NCBI RefSeq assembly: GCF_000729995.1 | Contig: NZ_JNFG01000199.1 | Span: 496,001-560,000 of the forward strand | DNA: 64,000 nt | Source: Caballeronia sordidicola | GTDB taxonomy: Bacteria; Pseudomonadota; Gammaproteobacteria; Burkholderiales; Burkholderiaceae | Direction: 5' to 3' | In this document: positions 26,627 through 35,843 of the stretch, one piece after another | How the letters are laid out: each line of letters starts with the position of its first letter | Position numbering within the stretch: position 1 is the first letter of the stretch | The notes under the pieces: model-generated | What the model was told of the DNA's origin: nothing | The model's input: only the letters and a program-made list of their open reading frames with translations | Databases searched by the model: none | Translations under genes and position numbers: made by a program

Positions 26627-27700
26627 CTACACGTGAAAAGACGCGAGCCGCTGCTCGTCGCGCAACATCTCGGCATCCTGCGCGGCGATCTGCAGGCCAT
26701 CGCGTTTGGCTCGTGCAGCTCGGGCGCCCTCGATTTCACCAGGCATCATGATTTTGTCGACGCCTTCGGCGAGTGGCGATGCCTTCGCGCGCGATACCAA
26801 TTCCTCCGCACGCCCGAAGTAGTCAGCTAACGGCAAACCGATATCGGGACGAAACGTCAAGAAAGCGTGACCGACATTCTGTGGTTGCTCGAAGTCGCTG
26901 TTCTGATTGCGAACCTCACCGCCAAACGCGCTGCCCGACATCACACCCGCCATCAGTTCCATCATCAGACCCAAGCCCGAGCCCTTTGGGCCACCCATGG
27001 GGAGAACGACGCCATTGATCGCCGCGTTCGGATCCGTAGTGGCCTGGCCATTGACGTCCAGAGCCCAGTCTGCTGGGATCGATTCTCCTCGTCGTGCGGC
27101 GCGGCGAATTTTGCCGAAGGCCACCACTGACGTGGCCATGTCGAGCATGATCGGCGTTGTTTTAGACGGAGCGGCAAACGCGAATGGACTGGTACCCAGG
27201 AATGGCGTTCGACCACCCCATACCGGCATTAATGGCGGCGCATTTGTCAGGACCAGTGCACCGAGACCCGCGTCGATGGCCTCGCGTAAATAGGTAGCCG
27301 CCATCCCAAAATGATTGCTGTGTGATGCCACGACGATGCTGACACCGTATTGCTTACCGCGCGCAATCGCTTCTGCCATCGACCTTTGCGCCACCAGATA
27401 ACCCATGCCGTTATCACCATTTACATGCGCTGTCGCACTGTCTCCACGACTCACCTTCATCATCGGCTTCGCGTTCACGACACCAAGGCGCAGGCGCTTG
27501 GTGTAGACCGGAATGCGGCCAATACCATGTGAAGCCACACCGCGTGCCTCGGCGTCTACCAAGCAATGCGCGACGTACGCCGCATCCTCTTTCGGCAAAT
27601 AGCCCGAGAAAACATTGCTGACCGTTTCCAGCAATGCATCATATGAAAACGATTCAATATCGCTGGCGGGATTTGTGGCAGCTGCAAGGGGTGCGTTCAT
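26627..27700 (-). CDS. Malate/L-lactate dehydrogenase family (LDH2) oxidoreductase
   Basis: This 357-residue protein has the LDH2/YlbC-type fold: VDAEARGVASHGIGRIPVY, GDNGMGYLVAQRSM, VASHSNHFGMAATYLREA with the active His, and MGGPKGSGLGLMMELMAG. The family reduces 2-oxo acids with NAD(P)H; known members act on ureidoglycolate, 2,3-diketogulonate, sulfolactate and piperideine carboxylate. It is divergent from a LysR gene that begins 143 bases away and belongs with the MFS, lactonase and RraA genes. The substrate is therefore probably a sugar acid or hydroxy acid. Confidence 0.9.
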   Translation of the reverse strand: MNAPLAAATNPASDIESFSYDALLETVSNVFSGYLPKEDAAYVAHCLVDAEARGVASHGIGRIPVYTKRLRLGVVNAKPMMKVSRGDSATAHVNGDNGMGYLVAQRSMAEAIARGKQYGVSIVVASHSNHFGMAATYLREAIDAGLGALVLTNAPPLMPVWGGRTPFLGTSPFAFAAPSKTTPIMLDMATSVVAFGKIRRAARRGESIPADWALDVNGQATTDPNAAINGVVLPMGGPKGSGLGLMMELMAGVMSGSAFGGEVRNQNSDFEQPQNVGHAFLTFRPDIGLPLADYFGRAEELVSRAKASPLAEGVDKIMMPGEIEGARAARAKRDGLQIAAQDAEMLRDEQRLASFHV

Positions 27701-27810
27701 CCTGAGTCTCCTTATGATCTTCTGATGGCCCTACGAATCACGACTGACCTAGTGAGTAGGGGCATTCTGCGGAAGGCCCACGGTTAAGGTCAATGTGCTA
27801 TTTTTCCGGT

Positions 27811-27820
27811 ATTCATGAAT
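27811..27820. promoter_or_regulatory. Palindrome in the LDH2-LysR divergent promoter region
   Basis: ATTCATGAAT is a perfect 10-base palindrome lying 24 bases upstream of the LysR gene start and 111 bases from the LDH2 gene start. LysR-type regulators commonly bind such dyads in divergent promoters. The sequence does not extend beyond five bases per arm, so the assignment is tentative. Confidence 0.35.
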
Positions 27821-27843
27821 TTCAGGAAACGAAGGAGGGAAAA

Positions 27844-28746
27844 ATGGATTTTCGAGATTTGAATTATTTCGAGACCGTGGCCGAGCTTGGGCATCTGGGA
27901 CATGCAGCGCAGAAGCTGTGCCGTACGCAGTCGGCGCTGTCCAAGTGCATAAAGCGGCTCGAAGAGGAACTCGACACACAACTCTTCGCACGCAGTGGAC
28001 GACGTATCGTTCTGACGCCCACGGGTGCGTTGTTACTTGAGCGGGCGCGTATTTTAAGACGAGGTATCGAGGAATCGAAGCGCCAATTGCTGGACTTTGC
28101 GCGTGGCATTCGTGGCAATGTGCGCCTGGGCGTATCCGCGACAATGGCTGAGTTACTGCTGCCAGCTGTAACGTCGCAATTTTTACGTGCCGCACCCGAC
28201 GTCACCATGCAACTGACATTAGGGATGAGTGATTCTCTGCGCGATCTGCTTCAGGCCGGGCATATCGATTTAATGCTTGGCCCGCTGGATGCGTTAGAGA
28301 GTGCCTTTGCTGCACATCCGATTATCGACGACGAAGTGGTTATTGTCGCCGGTCCGTCGCATCCCATCTTTGCGCAACCGATGCGGGTGAGTTCCCTGGC
28401 GGGTCAGCGGTGGGTTTTAGCGTCGAATCAGGTCTCTACGCACCGTTGGCTCGATTCCTTGTTGCGTGAACACGCCTTGCCGGCCGCGCAGGTTCAGGTG
28501 GAAACCAATTCGATCCTGCTTGTGCCGCAGTTGATTGCACGAAACGACTTATTGAGTGTGCTGTCACGGCGCAATCTCGGCGCTGGACGCCCTGGTCATC
28601 CGCTCCGTGAAGTTCCCATCTCAGCGGCTGTCATGCGCCGGACTTTTGGCGTGCTTTATCGTGACGAGGCGTGTTTGACGCCGCCAGTGCTGTGTTTGCT
28701 CAATATTTTGCGTAACGACGGCGCAGCGCTGATGGATGATCGATGA
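27844..28746 (+). CDS. LysR-family transcriptional regulator
   Basis: This 300-residue protein starts at ATG 27844 after GAAGGAGGG. Residues 1-60 form the winged helix: LNYFETVAELGHLGHAAQKL, CRTQSALSKCIKRLEEELD, then FARSGRRIVLTPTGALLLERA. The rest is the periplasmic-binding-like effector domain. It is divergent from the LDH2-type gene and upstream of the MFS, lactonase and RraA genes, so it probably controls both units in response to a pathway intermediate. The effector is unknown. Confidence 0.93.
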   Translation: MDFRDLNYFETVAELGHLGHAAQKLCRTQSALSKCIKRLEEELDTQLFARSGRRIVLTPTGALLLERARILRRGIEESKRQLLDFARGIRGNVRLGVSATMAELLLPAVTSQFLRAAPDVTMQLTLGMSDSLRDLLQAGHIDLMLGPLDALESAFAAHPIIDDEVVIVAGPSHPIFAQPMRVSSLAGQRWVLASNQVSTHRWLDSLLREHALPAAQVQVETNSILLVPQLIARNDLLSVLSRRNLGAGRPGHPLREVPISAAVMRRTFGVLYRDEACLTPPVLCLLNILRNDGAALMDDR

Positions 28747-28866
28747 ATTTCATTCCACGATCACCGAAAATAAGGGAATAGACGCCAGCGTCTCCTTTCG
28801 CAGACACTCGCTGGACCGTGCCATACAAAGGCCACAGAAGCCTGGGCATCGATAAAAGGAGACAAT

Positions 28867-30258
28867 ATGACCGACATCGCTTCCCCGATAGCCAATACGG
28901 GTGAAAGTTTCCCCCGCAATCCGAGTCTGCCCGATGCCCATACGGCACAGCGCGACAGAGCCGACGCGCAACACGCGGCATTGGTCGCGAGTGCTTCCCG
29001 AAAGGCGATGTTCCGCATCTTGCCGGTATTATTCCTGGGCTACATCTTCAGCTATCTCGACCGGACGAACGTCGGGTTTGCGGCACTGACGATGAACCGG
29101 GATTTAGGGCTCACGTCGAGTGAATTTGGCTGGGGGGCCGGCCTGTTCTTCGTTAGCTATGCCATTGCCGAGATCCCGAGTAACTTCGCGCTACAACGAT
29201 TCGGGGCGCGACGTTGGCTTGCTCGCATCATGGTGACTTGGGGCATTCTCTCGACGTGTACCGCCTTCGTTGTCGGACCGCATTCGTTTTATGGTCTGCG
29301 TTTTATTTTAGGTATCGCCGAAGCAGGGTTTTTTCCGGGCGTCGTGCTTTATCTGAGCGACTGGTTTCCGCGCGCCTATCGTGGCAGGGTGGTGGGGTGG
29401 TTCACGCTTGGCGTACCCATTTCCGCGATTATCGGCGGCCCCTTATCTGGCGCCTTGATGCAAATTCATTCATTCGCTGGTTTGTCCGGCTGGAAATGGT
29501 TGTTTATTGCGCAAGGTCTGCCTGCGGCCATCCTTGGCGTGATCGCGCTATTTCTGTTGACCGACAAACCCGATGACGCACGCTGGTTGTCTGCGGAAGA
29601 GAAGGAAGCGCTGCGTGTTCAGCTCAATAGCGAAGTCGTGGAGAACTCCCCCCACAACTTTGTCGCCGCGCTAAAAGACCCTCGCGTTCTGCTGCTGACG
29701 TTATTGCTGTTCACCTTGCTTGTGGGAAGCATCGGCTTGGGTATTTGGCTTCCGCAAATCATTCACCGCGAGGGCGTACCCATATTCATCACCGGTTTGA
29801 TGTCCACCATTCCCTACATTGCGGCAGCCGTGGGCATGATTGCGTTGGCGCGCGTCATGGATCGGCGGGGCAATTATGTCGGCATGTTGGCGGTAATGAG
29901 TGTGGTGGCCACTATTGGCTTTGTGCTTTCAACGCTCTCGCCGTCGGTGTGGGTCGCGTTGGCCGGCGTGTCGGTTGCGATGATCGGTGTCAATGCCGCG
30001 CGCACTGCGTTGTGGTCGTTACCTTCCACGTTTTTGAGTGGCTCGGCTGCGGTGGGTGGTATCGCCTTCATCAATGCCATCTCCAATTTTGCGGGCATCG
30101 CCAGCCCGGCAATGATTGGCGCAATCAAGCAATGGACCGGCTCTTTCACGATGGCGCTGTTGGCGATGGCCGCATCGCTGCTGGTCACCGCTATCGGCGC
30201 TGTCGCGCTGGGCATGCTGCTGAAACGACAGGCGCGGCAGGCGCACAAGGTCCTGTAG
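28867..30258 (+). CDS. MFS transporter, anion:cation symporter (ACS) type
   Basis: This 463-residue protein has about 12 hydrophobic helices after a polar N-terminal tail. It shows the ACS pattern: FSYLDRTNVGFAALTMNRDL, FFVSYAIAEIPSNFALQRFG, the ARIMVTWGILS loop, GIAEAGFFPGVVLYLSDWFP. The subfamily imports organic anions such as tartrate, phthalate, glucarate or galactonate by proton symport. It is followed by the lactonase and RraA genes at short spacing, which supports uptake of a hydroxy or sugar acid. Confidence 0.92.
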   Translation: MTDIASPIANTGESFPRNPSLPDAHTAQRDRADAQHAALVASASRKAMFRILPVLFLGYIFSYLDRTNVGFAALTMNRDLGLTSSEFGWGAGLFFVSYAIAEIPSNFALQRFGARRWLARIMVTWGILSTCTAFVVGPHSFYGLRFILGIAEAGFFPGVVLYLSDWFPRAYRGRVVGWFTLGVPISAIIGGPLSGALMQIHSFAGLSGWKWLFIAQGLPAAILGVIALFLLTDKPDDARWLSAEEKEALRVQLNSEVVENSPHNFVAALKDPRVLLLTLLLFTLLVGSIGLGIWLPQIIHREGVPIFITGLMSTIPYIAAAVGMIALARVMDRRGNYVGMLAVMSVVATIGFVLSTLSPSVWVALAGVSVAMIGVNAARTALWSLPSTFLSGSAAVGGIAFINAISNFAGIASPAMIGAIKQWTGSFTMALLAMAASLLVTAIGAVALGMLLKRQARQAHKVL

Positions 30259-30333
30259 GCAGACGAGAGCATTAAACCAGATACACGTTGAAAGGCGGCG
30301 CCAAGTTCGCCGACACAGTCAAGGAGACACATT

Positions 30334-31683
30334 ATGCATAAATCACAACCGACACTCAGACCTGTCAACGCACGTCGTCGCTTTTGCTTGATGGCCGCAG
30401 GCACGGCGGTCACCACCCTGGGTGCCACCGTCGCGCACGCTGCCAATGCCAATGCCAACGACACCACCGATCATCCCCCTACGCAACGTGATATCAATGC
30501 TGACGCGAGCAATCGAGCACCGACATCATCGCTGTCGATTGCAGGCGTGGGCGCGACGCTTCACACGTTTCGTATTGATGAAACGCAAGGTAGTTTGCAG
30601 AACGCCGGTGTGCTGACGGTGCCAGCTCCCGTGCAATACGCCTGGCGTCATCCCCGTATGCCGCTGCTGTACGTCGCCTATAGCAATGGTTCTCCCACCA
30701 CTGCCGGCGATCATCATGGCTTAGCGACGCTCCACGTTCAAGCCGACGGCACTCTGACAGAAGCGTTTGCGCCGTTGACACTGCATAACCGGCCCATCAA
30801 TATCACGGTGTCGCCCGATGGAAAATATGCGCTTGTCGCCTACAACGCGCCCAGCGCCGTGACTGTGCACGCGCTCAGCCCGCACGGACAGCCGCACGTG
30901 GCCATTCCACAGAACAGTGCTATCGATGCGGGCGTCTATGCGCATCAGGTGCGCGTCACGCCTGATGGCAACAGCGTACTGCTGGTCACGCGGGGTAATG
31001 ACGCCAAACCCACGAAGCCCGAAGATCCCGGTGCGATCAAGCAGTTTTCATTTCAAGATGGGCAACTGAGTAACGAGCGATCAATCGCACCGCACGGTGG
31101 CTTCGGTTTCGGGCCCCGTCATCTCGATTTCCATCCTACACAACCGTGGGTGTTTGTCTCGCTCGAACGTGAAAATCAGATGATGGTGTTTTCAATGCGC
31201 GATGGGCAGCTCGCGGAGACACCCATTTTTACGGTATCTACCGTACGCGACACTGCGCACCAGCAATCGCGGCAAATGGTGTCCGCGATTCATATTTCGC
31301 GAGATGGGCGTTTCGTCTATGTCTCTAATCGTGCAAATGGCATTGCCGACGTAAACGGTCAAAAAGTGTTTGCCGGTGGCGAAAACAGTCTGACGGTGTT
31401 CAGCATCGATCAGTCCACAGGCGCACCAACACGACTGCAATCCATCGATACAGACAGTTTCAATCCGCGCACCTTTGCATTGACGACCGACGGTCGCATG
31501 GCGATTAGCGGGGCAATTGAATCAATGGCTGTTCGACATGGTGACGACGTACAGATAGTGCCTGCGTCGTTGACGCTGTTTCATATCGGTCAGGATGGCC
31601 GCATGACGTTGGCTGGCAAAACGGATGTGCAAACCTCTGGCCAATGGATGTTCTGGACCGGTGCGTTCGACACGTCTGTGTAA
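30334..31683 (+). CDS. Tat-exported beta-propeller lactonase family protein
   Basis: This 449-residue protein begins with a twin-arginine signal (RRRFCLMAAGTAVTTLGA, ending near AHA). The body resembles seven-bladed 6-phosphogluconolactonase-like propellers (YbhE/Pgl): repeated VSPDGKYALVAY, VTPDGNSVLLVTR, GPRHLDFHPTQPWVFVSLE, and ISRDGRFVYVSNR. The export signal argues against a role in the pentose phosphate pathway; a periplasmic lactone or sugar-acid lactone is more likely. It lies between the MFS transporter and RraA-type genes. Confidence 0.88.
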   Translation: MHKSQPTLRPVNARRRFCLMAAGTAVTTLGATVAHAANANANDTTDHPPTQRDINADASNRAPTSSLSIAGVGATLHTFRIDETQGSLQNAGVLTVPAPVQYAWRHPRMPLLYVAYSNGSPTTAGDHHGLATLHVQADGTLTEAFAPLTLHNRPINITVSPDGKYALVAYNAPSAVTVHALSPHGQPHVAIPQNSAIDAGVYAHQVRVTPDGNSVLLVTRGNDAKPTKPEDPGAIKQFSFQDGQLSNERSIAPHGGFGFGPRHLDFHPTQPWVFVSLERENQMMVFSMRDGQLAETPIFTVSTVRDTAHQQSRQMVSAIHISRDGRFVYVSNRANGIADVNGQKVFAGGENSLTVFSIDQSTGAPTRLQSIDTDSFNPRTFALTTDGRMAISGAIESMAVRHGDDVQIVPASLTLFHIGQDGRMTLAGKTDVQTSGQWMFWTGAFDTSV

Positions 31684-31733
31684 ATGACAGGTATCGCCGT
31701 ATCACTTTTTTTCACCTCATCGGAGCGCAAAAT

Positions 31734-32456
31734 ATGACTTACATATCGACATCAACATCGCCGACAGATGACCGCGAAGGTTGGCCTCCCGGATTTTATG
31801 TCGGCACACGTGTCCGGGTCGCCAGTGATGCGCAAGTGGACGCCTTTCGTCACATCCCGGTCGCGCATGCGGGTGACGTGTTGGGCCGGGTCACAGGACC
31901 GTTGGGTCTTCATGCCTACCATAACGATATCGCCTTAACGATGTGTGGTCCTGCGTTGACCGTGCGTGTTCGGCCGGGTGACAATATGATGATTCACAAG
32001 GCCATCGAACTGGCGCAGCCGGGCGATGTAATCGTTGTGGAAGGCGGGGGTGATCTAACGCAGGCGTTGATTGGTGGCCTGATGCGCACCTCCGCTATAG
32101 CGAAGAAAGTGGGCGGGTTTGTCATTGACGGTGCGCTCCGTGATCTCGCAGAGTGGGCGGAAGGCGGACTACCGGTATATGCACGCGGCCATACTTTCCG
32201 TGGACCGACCAAGGAGGGTCCGGGCGAAGTGAATGTGCCCATCGTCTGCGGCGGCATGATCGTCCGTCCCGGCGACCTCGTTATTGGCGATGCCGATGGC
32301 GTGCTGGCGCTTCCGCTCGAACGTCTAGACGCGCTGCTGCCCCTGTGCCGTGCCCATGCACAAAAAGAAGATCGCATTCGCGCCGCCAATCGAACCGGCA
32401 CCTCGGATCCGGAACGATTCAATGCATTGCTCCGTGCAAAAGGTTGCCCAGTGTAG
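31734..32456 (+). CDS. RraA-family protein (4-hydroxy-4-methyl-2-oxoglutarate aldolase-like)
   Basis: This 240-residue protein starts at ATG 31734 in the run GCGCAAAATATGACT. It has the RraA fold: ALTVRVRPGDNMMIHKAIEL, GDVIVVEGGGDL, TSAIAKKVGGFVIDGALRDL with the Arg-Asp pair of the aldolase site (RD in GALRDL), and VRPGDLVIGDADGVLALPLE. Family members are either RNase E inhibitors or class II pyruvate aldolases. In a catabolic operon the aldolase role is favoured: it would split a 4-hydroxy-2-oxo acid to pyruvate. Confidence 0.9.
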   Translation: MTYISTSTSPTDDREGWPPGFYVGTRVRVASDAQVDAFRHIPVAHAGDVLGRVTGPLGLHAYHNDIALTMCGPALTVRVRPGDNMMIHKAIELAQPGDVIVVEGGGDLTQALIGGLMRTSAIAKKVGGFVIDGALRDLAEWAEGGLPVYARGHTFRGPTKEGPGEVNVPIVCGGMIVRPGDLVIGDADGVLALPLERLDALLPLCRAHAQKEDRIRAANRTGTSDPERFNALLRAKGCPV

Positions 32457-32510
32457 TTCACGTTAAGCAACGGAGAGTTCAGGTAGACGTCCACTATCCA
32501 TCCTGATCTA

Positions 32511-32530
32511 AACCCCCGTCGCAAGGGGTT
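32511..32530 (+). terminator. Hairpin downstream of the RraA gene
   Basis: AACCCC and GGGGTT form a 6-base-pair stem with an 8-base loop, 54 bases after the stop. There is no U-run, so it may be a weak terminator or only an RNA-stabilising hairpin. Confidence 0.45.
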
Positions 32531-32661
32531 GTGAACGTCCGCTCTGTACAAATCTGACAGACCGCTTAGGGTCGACATGCGCCCGACGCGTCGGACAGCA
32601 CGCGGTAGAGTCGAGTTGTGGCGCGGGAACATTAGGTTCGGTTTGTCTGTTGCCGCCTCTT

Positions 32662-34592
32662 TCGTCTGGCGGTGCCCCAATAACCTGACCATGGTTCCGT
32701 TTTCACACCCCGCTCATCGAACCGGACATGCAGATCTCCCGCATCCGGCTCTCGGACAAGACATCACGCCTTCGTACACGGCAAGTCACTTCCAAGGCCT
32801 TTGGAGACGAACGAGACCGAAGTGCCCGTAGAGGTGCGAGGTTGGATAGCTCCCGCCCCTGCGACGCCTTACCTTGTGCTTGGTACGTAACCACCGACGC
32901 AACCGCGTGCTGGTGTAGCTATCGAGCGCCCGATATGCTCGGCTGACCGTCCCTACCTTGAAGTAGTTCGCCCAGCCGCGTAGCGTGCGATTCAACCTGC
33001 CAACCAGCTCCGTGGTATCCAGCCACGTCATGGAAGCGGCGGTCAGCGCATGAACCTTCTCAACCATGCGCCGGATACTCTTCTTTGACGGCCGCATGCC
33101 CATACGGGCCTGGCCAGTCGTCGCCGAGTACATCCGCCCAAACGTGTAACCCAGGAAGTCGAATTCGCCTTCCGGAACTATGCAGATTTGCGTCTTCTCC
33201 TCGTTGACCGTCAGCTTCAGTTTGCTCATGATCTCGCGCATGCGCGCCAAGGCTTCCTCAGCCTTACCCCGCTTGCACAGGATCACCAGATCGTCCGCGT
33301 AGGTCACGATTCGACTGCCAAGACTGCACTGAAGCCCGAGCTTCTTCCATGCCAGCACAAACCGGCGCATGTAAATATTCGCCAACAGTGGTGAGATGGG
33401 TGAACCTTGCGGAATGCCGCGCCGGCGATCTCTGGCCTCCGTCGTACGCTTCTTCCGGCCTCGGTTATCGGTTTCTTCTACGGCGCATTCCAGCCACATC
33501 CTGATCAAATGCAGCACACGCCGATCAACGATGCCTCGCGCGAGCGACAACATCAAATCGGCGTGCGGAATACTTCCAAAGTAGTCCGCGAGATCGGCGT
33601 CAACAACGTCCGTCTGCCCTCGCTGCAGCCGCTCCTCCACCTCGATCACCGCTTGCTGGGCATTGCGCCCCGGGCGGTAGGCGTACTGCTCTGGTGGAAG
33701 GTCCGCTTCGAAGATCGGTTCGAGCACCAGCATCGCTGCTGTCATGCACACCCGATCTCGCAAGGTCGAGATGCCCAGTGGCCTCAGCTTGCCATTGGCC
33801 TTCGGGATGAACACTCTTCTGATAGGGTCCGGCCGGTAACTCTCCTGCCTGAGCGCAACCACCAGTTCGCCGAGCCACTTCTGCACCCCGTACGCCTCGA
33901 TCTCCGCGAAGTCTTGCCGATCGACACCCGGCGCGCCCTTGTTAGAGCGACACTGGGCGTACGCATGCGCCAGCACATCCTCACGATAGATCTTGTCGTA
34001 CAGCGCGTAGAAGCGATACCCGGCTTCTGCCTTCGCTTTCGCGTGTAACGCCATCTGCAGCTTCTGAACACGAATCGGAGTTGATAGGTTGCCCAACCTC
34101 CACGTCCTCACTACGTATTGCGTCTGTCTTGAACTGAGGCCCCTTTCCTCCACCAGCATTACACCGGCTTCGACGGTAATACGGGCCTCTCCGTCACCCC
34201 AAGGCGCCCGGCCTGTCCCTCGCGGGCGTCCGGTTGGTCATCCCTGACCACATCAAGGGGCTTCCCGTGTTGCGTGCGCTTCCCTTGTGTGCATGCTGTC
34301 GCCACTACCCCGGCGCAGCGACTGGGCGTCCTGCCTGCTCGTTCACCCAGCCGTATCAGCCTTCCCCGATATGGCAGTCAGGTCGGCCTGCGCATCGTCC
34401 TTTTCGAGGCTTGCTCAGCGTTCACTCGCGTTACGGCCTGCACACTCGCGCTGTCACCGTATTTCGTGACACGCTTCACCGAAGGCTTCAACCGCTTCGT
34501 TACCTCCACGATTGCTCCGGTTGCTTCCGGCTGGAGCGGTTGCCGGGCGGGGCTTGCACCCGCTGGGAAAGCGCCGCCTTTGCACGGCGCAC
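32662..34592 (-). ncRNA. Group II intron (retroelement)
   Basis: Read on the minus strand, the 5' end begins GTGCGCC at 34592, the typical group II 5' splice sequence. A domain V hairpin is clear at 32751 down to 32719: GAGCCGGATGC, a bulged stem and GTCCGGTTC. A domain VI-like hairpin follows, so the 3' end lies near 32662; I give that end as approximate. The intron-encoded protein lies within (32786-34159). It sits 85 bases upstream of the SnoaL-like gene at 34677. The interrupted host sequence has no recognised gene. Confidence 0.88.
32786..34159 (-). CDS. ltrA: Group II intron-encoded reverse transcriptase/maturase
   Basis: This 457-residue protein has the reverse transcriptase domain with [32 protein letters not shown], the [20 protein letters not shown] block, and the YADDLVIL catalytic motif. 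The maturase X domain follows ([17 protein letters not shown]). The C-terminus ends in a basic tail without an HNH endonuclease domain. The catalytic aspartates are intact, so the element may be active. It acts with the surrounding intron RNA in splicing and retrohoming. Confidence 0.95.
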   Translation of the reverse strand: MLVEERGLSSRQTQYVVRTWRLGNLSTPIRVQKLQMALHAKAKAEAGYRFYALYDKIYREDVLAHAYAQCRSNKGAPGVDRQDFAEIEAYGVQKWLGELVVALRQESYRPDPIRRVFIPKANGKLRPLGISTLRDRVCMTAAMLVLEPIFEADLPPEQYAYRPGRNAQQAVIEVEERLQRGQTDVVDADLADYFGSIPHADLMLSLARGIVDRRVLHLIRMWLECAVEETDNRGRKKRTTEARDRRRGIPQGSPISPLLANIYMRRFVLAWKKLGLQCSLGSRIVTYADDLVILCKRGKAEEALARMREIMSKLKLTVNEEKTQICIVPEGEFDFLGYTFGRMYSATTGQARMGMRPSKKSIRRMVEKVHALTAASMTWLDTTELVGRLNRTLRGWANYFKVGTVSRAYRALDSYTSTRLRRWLRTKHKVRRRRGGSYPTSHLYGHFGLVRLQRPWK

Positions 34593-34676
34593 GCCAACAG
34601 GAGCCATTCGACACGGGCGGCGGAATCGCTGACAATCTTGAATCACAACTCCTTCAATTTGCCGAACGCAGCAACG

Positions 34677-35072
34677 ATGACAGAAGACACTACCGATATC
34701 TCGGTGCTCGTCCGTGAGTTTTGGACGCTCATGGGTTCAAACGACTTTGCATCCGTGCAGGCGGTGTTAGGTGAGCAATTCATCCTGGAATGGCCCCAGT
34801 CGAACGAACGCATCCGTGGTGCCGGGCGGTTCGCACAGATGAACTCGGAGTACCCGGCGCAGGGTCCGTGGCGCTTCGCAGTGAACAGAGTCGTGGCTAA
34901 CACGGTTAGTGAAGCAGTATCCGATGTGACGGTTACCGATGGATCTATGACCGCGCGAGCCGTATCGTTTTTCTCAGTCGAAGCCGGCAAAATCACTCGC
35001 ATCGTTGAATATTGGCCAGAGTCATATGCTGCCCCTGCCAATCGTGCGCATCTTGTCGAGCGCATCGAGTAG
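34677..35072 (+). CDS. SnoaL-like / NTF2-fold protein
   Basis: This 131-residue protein starts at ATG 34677 (MTEDTTDISVLVREFWTLMG). It has the small cone-shaped NTF2 pattern: FWTLMGSNDFASVQAVLGEQ, FFSVEAGKITRIVEYWPE at the end. Family members are often polyketide cyclases or uncharacterised enzymes. The intron lies 85 bases upstream, so its own promoter may be displaced. A longer frame reaching into the intron (34512) was rejected. Confidence 0.75.
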   Translation: MTEDTTDISVLVREFWTLMGSNDFASVQAVLGEQFILEWPQSNERIRGAGRFAQMNSEYPAQGPWRFAVNRVVANTVSEAVSDVTVTDGSMTARAVSFFSVEAGKITRIVEYWPESYAAPANRAHLVERIE

Positions 35073-35489
35073 GTGACCGCGTATCGCCGGCGTTGTGCCG
35101 GCTAGACCACCGCCGCGAACCGGCCAACTCCCGCCGTTCGTCTGCGGACGCAAAGGGAGATTCAACCGTCGGCTCTGCCCAGACAACGGACCTTTGTGGG
35201 CTGATTATGTCATTCGGGTCGTCGGCCGAGCCAGTCCTCGGCGCAAAGCGATGACAGCGGCGTTGCGACGCCCGCTTCCCTGAGTCGTGAATGCATACTT
35301 TCGTCTCCAGGCCGACTAGCGGTAGCCGGTCGCATAGCCCCTATCTGCCGGGATGAACTTGCAGCACAGTTCGACGAGCCCAGAAGCAAAGGCAGAATTG
35401 CTCGTGATTCGCGAAAATCGGCTCAATTCCTTTCGCCTGTTCGCCGTTCCAGCCCCATAAGATTAATTTCCACTCTGGGATAGCCCTGA
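35073..35489 (+). other. Intergenic region, no gene seen
   Basis: About 420 bases between the SnoaL-like gene and the TauE/SafE remnant. The part 35095-35270 resembles dispersed repeat debris (GTCGGCT-type words) but contains no coding sequence I can support. It is a probable breakpoint region. Confidence 0.35.
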
Positions 35490-35843
35490 AACTGCGCCGG
35501 TAGCGGAATCATCGTGATAGCGGGACTGAGTCTGTGCGGGATGGGTGAAACTCAATTGCTGAACGGTTTCAAGAACCTGCTTGGCGCTGTGATGGCCGGT
35601 GCATCGATCGCCGCGCTCGGGGTCGGTGGACAGGTCGCACAGACCGCAGCCGGATTGATGATGATGGGATCACCTATTGGCGGTCTATCGGGCGCTCGCA
35701 TCGCACAACAAATCGATGCAAAACTTCTGCGCCTCCTGATTCTGGCTTTCAGCTTCCTGATGGCACTATTTCTTCTACAAATTCTGGCTGTCACCTTACT
35801 TTCGACGTTCAACTTAAAACGCACACCGCACAGGAGCCCCCTT
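35490..35843 (+). pseudogene. TauE/SafE sulfite exporter, C-terminal remnant
   Basis: The frame from 35490 reads AGSGIIVIAGLSLCGMGETQ, then LLNGFKNLLGAVMAGAS, and later GSPIGGLSGARIAQQIDAKL and a hydrophobic tail. This matches the second half of TauE/SafE membrane transporters. A TGA lies just upstream (35487-35489) and no N-terminal half is present. The remnant has no stop of its own: its frame runs straight into the following binding protein gene at 35844. Confidence 0.8.
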
